Of a DNA stretch of 28,688 nt, positions 21,352 to 28,688 are shown one piece after another (positions within the stretch are counted from its first letter, which is position 1; each line of letters begins with the position of its first letter). The stretch is taken from NCBI GenBank assembly GCA_015852425.1, contig JAAAIG010000495.1, forward strand, positions 1-28,688. The letters are read 5' to 3'. The translations under genes and the position numbers were made by a program. Under the pieces are notes generated by a model. The model made no database searches. It saw nothing but the letters and a program-made list of their open reading frames with translations, and was not told the DNA's origin. This DNA comes from Gryganskiella cystojenkinii (taxonomy: Eukaryota; Mortierellomycota; Mortierellomycetes; Mortierellales; Mortierellaceae).

Positions 21352-22996
21352 TTAAAGGGTGTAGGAAACGACGGCAAGAGCAGCAGCAACTGCGGACAAA
21401 GAAGCCGAGACAGCAACCGTTCCTGCACCGTTCCTGCCGATAACAGTAGGCCCTCCGGGAGCAGGAGCAGTCGTCGAGGCACCACCAGAGGGGGCGGCTC
21501 CACTGCCGCCGCTGGACTGGGGAAGAGCAGGCCCTTGGAGGACAAACGTACCAGCACCCTCCTTGTAAGGCGTAGCATCCTGTTTGCACTGAGCGATAGG
21601 AACGATCGTCAAGGCTTTATCCTGGTAAGCCAAAGGAAGAATGCCCGTGGTCGAGACATCGACTTCTTGTGGAAACACTAATTTTGTTTTGTTTGTTTTT
21701 CAGATAAAAAAGAGGTTTGACTGTTAAAAGACATGCACTTTTGGAGAGGAAAAAAAGGTGTGAGGTTGTAGAAAGCTTACAGTCGTGCTCGAGAACGATG
21801 AATCCAGTCTTCATAGTAGGGATCACGCTCAACCAGCTTTGGAAGGTAGCAATGACCGATTGAGGGGTAGCGGTTCCCGGTGGCACCATGCTCCACTATT
21901 TGTTTGTGGAAAACAAAAGTTAACGTGAATAGCTCCGTTAATATGTTTTGCACGAAGTGCACACAAGTTTTTTTGAAGGCTTTTTTTTTTTTGGCAAAAC
22001 TTCCCTCCTTCGTTTAACTCTTTCTCAGTCATCTTCCCTTTCATCCCTTCCTCAAGTTCGTAGTTGAAGCGAGTATGATACTAGACAAGAACTTACGTCG
22101 TTGGTATCAAAGGTCTGGGTCCAGATGGAGGTCTTGTATCCGAGCTGAGTAGCAATCGCACGAACACGGTTATCGACATCACCGTAGGGAGGACGCCAGT
22201 AGTTGGGAGTGACACCAATAATATCGTGGATAGCTTTCTCTGTCCACTTCAACTCGGCAACAATCTGCGCGTTCGAGAGAGAGGTCATCATTTGATGAGA
22301 CCAGGTGTGGATAGCAATCTGGTGTCCCTCGGCATAGGCGCGTTTCAACGTGGCTTGCCATGATATCGCACGGGATCCGACAACGAACAGGGTTGCCTTT
22401 TGGTTGTGTGCTTTCAAGTAGTCGTAGAGACGAGGGGAGTCAGGTGATGGTCCATCTAAAGTAGTGTTATTTGTTATGGAAGTGGGAAATGGGATATCAG
22501 TTAGATGACATGCAGGCACAGTAAATTTCATTAGCGAAAAGGGGGAAGGGGGAAACAGCCTCGGAAAGAACAACAAACACCAAGAAGACAAAATATTACC
22601 ATCATAGGTCAGTCCCCAGGTACCAGGAGTAGGGCATGAGGTGATATCAGCGGGGGCCTCGCACTTCTGGCAGGTCCACCAGCACTGATCGGCTGGGAGG
22701 GTGGCCAGGTTCGTTGGGCAGAGGCCGTCGTTTGAAAGAGGGTACACGGGAACTTTGGTCATGTCAACAAGCTTCAGCCACGCCTGAACTTGAGGATCGG
22801 CTGTGAAGGGGATACAATCTATGACGGGATAGGCTCCAGCAGCGACGGGGCCAGCATAAGTGACCGCGCAGCCTTTGGGTTCAGGGGCTTCAGTAGCACG
22901 CTTCTCCAGGGTCGAGAAATTGGTGTGACCACTGTGAGCGAATGCGACAGTCAGGGAGGCTGAGAGAGCCAAGAGAGTGGGGACGATTTTGACCAT
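21352..22996 (-). CDS. Secreted GPI-type chitin deacetylase, copy 1
   Basis: Four exons: 22996-22600, 22455-22097, 21895-21781 and 21677-21352; 398 residues. It belongs to carbohydrate esterase family 4 (NodB), which removes acetyl groups from cell-wall chitin to make chitosan. A signal peptide (about 1-20) is followed by a Kex2-like LEKR. An N-terminal Cys-rich region has DQCWWTCQKC. The catalytic domain carries TYDDGP (catalytic Asp plus metal Asp), HTWSH (metal His pair), RPPYGD, FDTNDW and the closing LEHD. Splicing is strongly supported because the first intron interrupts TYD|DGP and the second interrupts FDTND|W; both motifs are restored only after removal. The third intron falls just after LEHD. 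The C-terminus is a Gly/Ser/Ala/Pro linker and a hydrophobic tail, typical of a GPI-anchor signal. It is a tandem paralogue of the gene at 24048-25762, on the same strand. Confidence 0.96.
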
Positions 22997-24047
22997 GACG
23001 AGCTTTTAGGAAATCAGAAGGGAGAGTAAGGTAAGCGGATGGAAAAGAAACTTCGTTAACGGATGTGAAGGAGAAGGTATGGTTTGTTGCTTGTGTTAGC
23101 GGGAAGTTGCCTGTCTTTGCGAAGAGGTAGCGCAAAAGAGCTGGTAAAGGAGTAGGGGTAGGGACGTAAAAGAGAGGGAAGAAGGAGGAGAGGATGGTGG
23201 AGAAGAAAACCAAAGAAGAACGAAACAAGAAAGAAAAGAACAAAGACGGGCGAAAAGGGTGAGCGGGGACAGGGGTATTGCTGGGGGCTTTTTCTTTTCT
23301 TCTTTTTGTTGCCCCCCGCTTTGATGTCCAAACCCCGGAGCAGGGAGTGTCCAACTGCACAAGCGACAACGACAAAAAAAAGTTTAGGTTCTGAGGAATT
23401 TCGAGTTTAAAGCACCCGGGTGAATATGAAAGAAGAAAAAAAAAAATTGAGCAATAAAAGGTCGACCAACGACATGGCGCGGATTAGATGCCAAGTCATT
23501 TCCTGCTCGTTCGCCATAAATGGCGCGGTGTGGGTGGTTGGACATTGTTTAGATTTTATTTTTTTTTCTTTGCTCTTTGCAAAAAGGTGGCAAAAAAAAA
23601 GAATGAGAGCACCTCGGTCGATGTCTGCTTTTGTTGACACCAAGATAGAAATGTTACATAATGTTCTTCATGAAGGAGAAAGCAACGGGCCGTCATTCTA
23701 TCATGATGAATCCCTGGAGGTAGTCCGTCTAAGGTTCTAGGATGTCTCTGGTACCAGGGTTCCCGAAAGATGGCTCTCAATAGCTGCACAATTCACCAGA
23801 CGAAGAATCCGAAAAAGTGGTCCTGCATGTCCTCTGCGAACAATGAGGAGTTCCCTCTAAACTGTCCACTTCAACTCGGAAATACTCTACCACACTTTAT
23901 CTGAGCTTATTTATTAATATGTACCCGGTCCTTATTTCAACGTGTACGTCAATAGCGAACAGAAATCAGCACTTGTCGTTTATATTACCTATTATCGTGT
24001 GCACTAAAGTTTCTCGATCGGAAATGAAGGGGGGAAAGTTCTATCTT
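22997..24047. other. Intergenic: promoter of chitin deacetylase 1 and 3' flank of copy 2
   Basis: From 22997 to about 23340 the minus strand is C/T-rich, the likely leader of copy 1. Around 23474-23528 there are two copies of ATGGCGCGG (23474-23482 and 23520-23528). The second is part of the inverted repeat CGCCAT-AA-ATGGCG (23512-23525), a possible protein-binding site. The stretch 23600-24000 has no gene but contains an 18-nt match to the deacetylase coding sequence (separate entry). Confidence 0.55.
23862..23879 (-). pseudogene. Possible relic of a third chitin deacetylase copy
   Basis: The 18-mer whose plus strand reads CTGTCCACTTCAACTCGG is also present in both deacetylase genes (near 22240-22257 and 24753-24770), where the minus strand encodes AELKWTE. 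It is in the same orientation and lies between the two genes. Flanks are no longer similar by eye, so this is either a heavily decayed copy or a short gene-conversion or microhomology footprint. Confidence 0.35.
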
Positions 24048-25762
24048 CTAGAGGACCATGATCGCAACCACAACGACTCCCAAACTTCCGACCCAAAGGG
24101 ACTTTGAGCCAGCCAGAGACGCCATCTGCAATGAGGACCCACTATTCTTAGTTCCACTGCCTCCACCACCAGTGGTGCTGTTTCCGCCCGAGAGCGAAAA
24201 GGTACCAGCTCCCTCCTTGTAGGGCTTGGCGTCGTTCAAGCATTGAGCGATCGGTTGCATGGTCAGACCCTTGGTTGTATACGCAATAGGAAGCACGCCA
24301 TTGATCGAGACATCAACTTCTTGAGGGAAGAGATCGTGCTCCAGGACAATGAACCCAGTCTTCATAGTCGGGATCTTCTGCAACCAAGTCTTGAAAGTAT
24401 CAACAACGGATTGAGGGGTGGCTGATCCTGCGGGGATGTTCCACTAAAACGGGGGGGGGAGTTTTTTTTTTTGGTATTAGCCAACATGCTCGAGAGATGA
24501 AACCAACTAAAATCATTTGAAAGAATGGGCCACAGCAATAGTCCCACACTACCACCAAGAGAGCATTTGAAAACACGAGGCTTAGAGAAAAGGGTATATG
24601 AGCACTTACGTCGTTGGTATCAAAATCTTGGGTCCAGATGGAGGTCTTGTATCCGAGCTGAGTAGCAATCGCACGGACACGGTTATCGACATCACCAAAG
24701 GGAGGACGCCAGTAAATTGGAGTGACACCAATCGTGTCCACGATCGCTTTCTCTGTCCACTTCAACTCGGCGACAATCTGTTCGTTCGAGAGAGAGGTCA
24801 TCGAGGGGTGAGACCAGGTATGGATCGCAATCTGATGTCCCTCGGAGTAGGCTCGCTTCAACGTGGCCGGGTACGAGATCGCACGGGATCCGACAATGAA
24901 CAGGGTTGCTTTTTGGTTATGAGCCAAAAGGTTATCGTACAGACGAGGGGAGTCGGGTGATGGTCCATCTGCATGCGAAAACGTAGAAAGGAAAGGAAAC
25001 AATAGAAAAAAAAGAAAGAAATAATGGGACATGAGAAACAAGGAGTTGTTCGAGAGACGGAGAGCCGACACATCTTTGTTCACAACGAAGAGGGGGGGAG
25101 TCTCTTTTGACTGTATGATGCGCATCAAAGGAGAAAGGATGAGAGAGCGAGGCTAGGCAGTAAAAGGAACCGAATGGCTTGACCTCCCCTCCGTGTGCTA
25201 TAAAGCCATTGTCTAACCAACAGAGCATGGTCGACCCTTTTTTGCATCTTTTTCGGCAATGACCACAAATATCCTCGGTCTGATGAATGCGCCAGATACA
25301 ACACCGTGGTCCAAAATGAACCTTTAAAGCCCTTGTTTTCCCTTGTTCATCTTATTACTTACCATCATAAGTCAAGCCCCAAGTTCCTGTAGTGGGGCAG
25401 GTCGTGATGTCATCTGGTGCCGCACACTTTTGACAGGTCCACCAACATTGATCCTTGGGAATCCCAGTGATGTTTGTGGGACAGACACCGTTAGCCGAAG
25501 GTGGGTAGACAGGAACCTTCGTCATGTCGACCAACTTCAACCATGTCTGAACCTGTGGATCCTGGATGAAGGGAACACAATCAATGACTGGGTACGCTCC
25601 AGCAGCGACGGGTGTATAAGTAGTCTTGCAGGCAGCATTAGGTGCTGCTGCTGCTCGTGCTTGGAGAGAGTGCAACCCATGGCCCTCAGTAGTGGCTGAA
25701 AGGACGAGGAGGGATCCCAAGGAGAGGGTGATAGCATCAAGAGTGGAGAGAAGTCGAACCAT
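24048..25762 (-). CDS. Secreted GPI-type chitin deacetylase, copy 2
   Basis: Three exons: 25762-25363, 24968-24610 and 24443-24048; 384 residues. Same family and job as the neighbouring copy: CE4 deacetylation of chitin at the cell surface. It has an N-terminal hydrophobic signal sequence (LLSTLDAITLSLGSLLVL), the CWWTCQKC segment, TYDDGP, HTWSH, RPPFGD, FDTNDW, LEHD, and a Gly/Ser-rich linker plus hydrophobic GPI-type tail ending in VVVVAIMVL. Introns 1 and 2 sit at exactly the same places as in copy 1 (inside TYD|DGP and FDTND|W), and exon 2 is the same length (359 nt). The intron after LEHD is missing, a clean gain or loss difference. Intron 1 is 394 nt against 144 in copy 1 and contains a tRNA-like segment. 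Linkers and anchor tails differ most between the copies, while the catalytic domain is nearly identical. Confidence 0.96.
25160..25234 (-). other. tRNA-like relic (A-box, B-box-like, T4) inside intron 1 of chitin deacetylase 2
   Basis: Reading the minus strand, TGCTCTGTTGGTTAGACA (from 25227) resembles a tRNA D-arm or A box. About 51 nt later CATTCGGTTCC (25176-25166) keeps TTCG and CC of the B-box. TTTT, a Pol III stop, follows at once. Acceptor and anticodon stems do not pair, so it is not a working tRNA; a decayed tRNA or tRNA-derived SINE head is the best guess. Confidence 0.3.
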
Positions 25763-25997
25763 GGCTGGAAGGAGTTGATAGATATGAAATATGTCTATGC
25801 TGGGGTAAACGTGCTGGATATGTCGTAAAAATGCCGTGAACGAATTGCAAAGGAAGGTGACAAAAAGCGAGTTCTAGAATGAAAAATAGAGTAGAAAACA
25901 AACGTGAAAGAGAAAATGCAAATGCTTTTGTGATGAAGGAAGGGTAATGGGAGAAAGAGAGAAGAAAGAAAAAATGATGTGGTGACCCGGTCAAGCT

Positions 25998-26005
25998 CCT
26001 TTATA
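25998..26005 (-). promoter_or_regulatory. TATA box (TATAAAGG) of chitin deacetylase 2
   Basis: On the minus strand TATAAAGG stands about 240 nt before the ATG at 25762. The leader in between is C/T-rich on the coding strand, as in the other genes here. Confidence 0.5.
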
Positions 26006-27122
26006 GACAAAAAATATGGTAACGGCCAGGGACTAAATCATCTTATTATGATAATCGCACTAAATGATATGGCATCCCCCCGTTCTCTTGTTCTAAAAAA
26101 AAATCATGATCAAGTTTAGCCCAACCCACGCCAAATGCTAAAACTTCTGTCGTTGTCATTCAGCCCCTCTGTCTCCTTTTCCTGCCTCCTTTTCCGTTCA
26201 CGTTTGTCCCTTTTTTATATTTTCTCGTTCTATTTCTTCCATCGAAAACTGTAAGAATACCAAGGCCGCAGGTTTGTCGCCTGAGCCCGGTATCCAAGCC
26301 TCGTTTTTCTCTCCTTTCATCATCGGTGGCCAATATCTTGTAGAGCTCCTTTTTATTGTGGGATGAAGAAAAGTCTATGATGGTGGGAAACTGGATCCGA
26401 ATCTGTTGGGTGTAAACACCGACTGGCTCTCATAAAAAAGCCGAGCATTCTGGTGGCGCACGGGTTACCGATCTTGCTTTGTTTCTCGGAGTCGAGTTCC
26501 CAGGGCAAACATGAAAAAATTGCAGGTACCTGGGGTGCAGAAAAATGCAAAAGGACCTGTCTGTTCACAAAAAAAATCTATTTTTGAGTCCGTGCTATTA
26601 TTGTTGTACTACGGTACCCAGAAGCGGGAGACTCGGGGCAAAATATCTTTGTTGCGCATAATAGACTAGAAAAAGGGCATGAGACAGCCTTTCCCTTTTG
26701 AGGAAGAGAAAGGGTCCTACGCTGCAAGTTTGAATATGCACTCTCTGCTCGGTCTGGTGCATCCTTGAGCTTAAAAGGTACAGCTGAGACCCTGTCATCC
26801 AGGGCAAAACGAGCCATGTGCCTGACAAACGACAAAATGAAATATAACTTTCTTTCTAAAACAAATGAAACTTTTGAAGACTAGAACACTACGCACACAC
26901 AAACACAGGAACGCGAGGGTCAGCATAAAGCTGGGTCAGATAATTGACAAGAATTAGTTCAATGCTTTTTTGAAATTAGAGTATGTAGAAGTGGTTTGTA
27001 CAAGATTGATATCTATCTATCTAAGAATATTCGTTGTCCTCATTGGAGCTCTTGCTTTTTTTTTCTACCAGGGAAGAAAAGGACTGGGAAAGAGTTCGAG
27101 AGAGGTAGAGCGGAGAACAAGC
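26006..27122. other. Intergenic region, no convincing gene
   Basis: ORFs are below 90 residues and unremarkable. A plus-strand stretch at about 26446-26505 resembles a degenerate tRNA (TGGTGGCGCACGGGTTACCG as A-box or D-arm, then GAGTCGAGTTCC in place of a B-box), but the stems do not close. The right end is the 3' flank of the small wall protein gene. Confidence 0.5.
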
Positions 27123-27425
27123 TTAGAGAGCAGCAACCGCAACAGCGACGGCAAGACCGGCAACCGAGGCAACCGAGCTTAAGACGACCGAGGCAGCGGC
27201 GTTCTTGGTGGGGGCAGGGCCAGAGGGGGAAGTGGACGAGGCACCAGAAGAGGGAGCAGGGGCAGTCGAGTTGGTGACAACGGAGGAAGTAGCGACGGGC
27301 GAGCTAGAGTGAGCACCGCTAGCGGCCGTGGTGTGTTTAGGAGGAGTGAGAGTTGTCGTGGGACCAGCGGCCAAAACGACCGAGGCCATAGCAAGGGCAG
27401 CAGCAATGTAGATGGTGAACTTCAT
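27123..27425 (-). CDS. Small Ser/Thr/Ala-rich GPI-type cell-surface protein, 100 residues
   Basis: Single exon. The ATG at 27425 was chosen because it opens a clear signal peptide (MKFTIYIAAALAMASVVLA, cleavage near 19-20) and lies 100 nt downstream of a TATA box; the longer in-frame ORF upstream is leader. The mature part is almost wholly Thr, Ser, Ala and Pro (TTTLTPPKHTTAASG...), suited to heavy O-mannosylation, with one N-glycosylation site (NST). The last residues (VVLSSVASVAGLAVAVAVAAL) are a hydrophobic GPI-attachment tail, with a likely anchor residue among the preceding N/A/S. No catalytic domain fits in the remaining 50 or so residues. It probably covers or spaces the wall surface, but low complexity makes family assignment impossible. 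It sits on the same strand as the chitin deacetylases, compatible with shared wall biology but not proof of it. Confidence 0.82.
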   Translation of the reverse strand: MKFTIYIAAALAMASVVLAAGPTTTLTPPKHTTAASGAHSSSPVATSSVVTNSTAPAPSSGASSTSPSGPAPTKNAAASVVLSSVASVAGLAVAVAVAAL

Positions 27426-27524
27426 ATTTGTGGACGTGAAGAGTGTGGGAGTGTGGATAGAGTTGATTGATGGGGGGTGAAGGAGAAGAGAGAAGAGAAG
27501 AGGCGAAACGAGAGGGCGTTGACT

Positions 27525-27531
27525 CTTTATA
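27525..27531 (-). promoter_or_regulatory. TATA box (TATAAAG) of the small GPI-type protein gene
   Basis: TATAAAG on the minus strand lies exactly 100 nt before the chosen ATG and supports that start. The leader between them is C/T-rich on the coding strand. Confidence 0.7.
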
Positions 27532-28663
27532 AGGCCCAAAGAGACGAGACTTTTTCGTACAGTACAAATTCAAGTTTTCTTGGCTCAATTAAATATTTTG
27601 TCGAAGAACCGTTCGTTCTAGAAAAATAATTTTTTGTTCACGTAATGTCTGAGAACAGAGAGTGGCCAAGAATTGGTTCATTTGGTTAGCGGGACAATCG
27701 CGCGCCGCCCATTTTTGTTCATTTTGTTCATATGCCAGTTTTCGCCTGCTCTTATTTGTTTGGTTGCTCCTCTGCGCCCATTTTTCCTTTCTGCAGGTTC
27801 CACAACAAAAATATTTCGTCTGCAAGCACAACATAACGGACAAGGGTCTGTCCCACCTTCGTATCGGTTATCTTGTTTGACGCCCTCCCGTAGCTGCCCC
27901 AAAGACATGTATCCTTCACACTCAAACTGCCTTGCATAAGCTCATGTTTTCAACTTTGTTGGGTTCCCTGGAGACAAAGAAGAAAGGACAAGAGCGAAAA
28001 AAAGATCCATCTATAAGAATTCACTCCAATGAATGGAACCAACGATTCGGCCCCTGTTTTTTGTGTACCTTGCAGAGCAATCAAGAGCTCGAAAACCGGC
28101 CCGGCAAGACCAACAGCCGAACTGTTTGCCGCCTGACACCGAAAAAACTGGCCCCTCTTCCCCACGAGTCATTTGCCGTGGGAAAGAGCACCCTCATGAT
28201 GAAGATATGCCAAAACCCATAGAATGAAAAAGTCCGGGACTGTAAGCTCCTTATAAGCTCACATTGGACCATTGTTCTTCATCCAAAGAGCCATGTCTGA
28301 CTTCAACGGGTCCTCGATTGTGAAGTCTTAAGGTTTATTTCTCCCCCTCTCACCCAGGCATTGTTGAAAGCAGAATAGGTTGTCGTCCAAGGAACTAAGG
28401 GATTAGATCATTGGCTTATTAATTGCTTTCCATGAATAAGGCAGCCAGTTGTCAAATTGCTTGACAGTTTGTGTGCTTGTTTATTTTTTACTTTTTGCTC
28501 AACCAAAATAAGAAACACCGCTTATTCTCCTCGCTTTACGCCTTCTGAGTAATATTTACTCTGTAATACGGTACTCGATTGAAAAAGAAAAAAGAAAAAA
28601 AAGGTTTGTTCACACAACAGTTTTATCTCTCGCATGTATGCATGTATTTTATTTTCTCTTCTG
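27532..28663. other. Upstream flank of the small GPI-type gene, no gene seen
   Basis: Short ORFs on both strands overlap one another and show no family features. The sequence is of mixed composition without repeats I can define. It may contain distal promoter of the 27425 gene and the edge of a gene beyond the window. Confidence 0.5.
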
Positions 28664-28680
28664 TTTTTTTTTTTTTTTTT
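28664..28680 (+). repeat. T17 homopolymer near the window end
   Basis: Seventeen consecutive T bases end eight bases before the window end. With the microsatellite at the other end this suggests an assembly break. Confidence 0.95.
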
Positions 28681-28688
28681 ACAAAAGG

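Noticed and set aside
23056..23375. Overlapping minus ORFs upstream of chitin deacetylase 1
   Set aside because: Translations of the pyrimidine-rich leader in three frames; no start or domain support.
1..28688. Transposons, CRISPR arrays, rRNA, intact tRNA
   Set aside because: No transposase or reverse-transcriptase motifs, no regularly spaced short repeats, and no sequence that folds as a complete tRNA by eye.

Overview
The window looks like nuclear DNA of a filamentous or early-diverging fungus. Genes are broken by short GT-AG introns (about 88-394 nt), there are no operons or Shine-Dalgarno sites, promoters are rich in pyrimidine tracts, and the content is typically fungal: secreted GPI-type chitin deacetylases, a PP4 phosphatase, an Old Yellow Enzyme, and long Ser/Thr-rich disordered proteins. 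The style of the chitin deacetylases suggests a Mucoromycota-type fungus (for example Mortierellales); this is inference, not proof. The window starts in a (TC)27 microsatellite and ends in a 17-nt T run, so it may be a whole contig broken at low-complexity sequence.

Layout. 1045-2568 (+) encodes a membrane-anchored, probably BAG-domain protein with a striking C-terminal repeat. 2833-4561 (-) encodes a SET-domain protein that shares a 303-nt divergent promoter with the seven-exon PP4 catalytic subunit (4865-6558, +). After about 1.6 kb without a convincing gene comes a four-exon malate dehydrogenase ending in AKL (8140-9549, +). Then follow a 1388-residue LysM protein (10325-14613, +), an imperfect tandem repeat array (14680-15200), and an intronless YqjM-like ene-reductase (15461-16738, +). 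A three-exon coiled-coil protein of unknown function lies on the minus strand (17637-20882).

The right third is a cell-wall neighbourhood, all on the minus strand: two paralogous chitin deacetylases (21352-22996 and 24048-25762) and a 100-residue Ser/Thr/Ala-rich GPI-type wall protein (27123-27425). Between the two deacetylases is an 18-nt exact match to their coding sequence, possibly the relic of a third copy.

Exon borders were placed by hand from GT/AG signals, reading frame and family conservation, and were checked for phase. The left half is a set of unrelated housekeeping and regulatory genes; only the chitin deacetylases and perhaps the small wall protein look functionally connected. 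I see no transposon with coding capacity, CRISPR array, rRNA or intact tRNA. The candidates most worth a second look are the BAG-like protein with its novel repeat, the repeat array at 14.7-15.2 kb, and the unrecognised 1011-residue protein.
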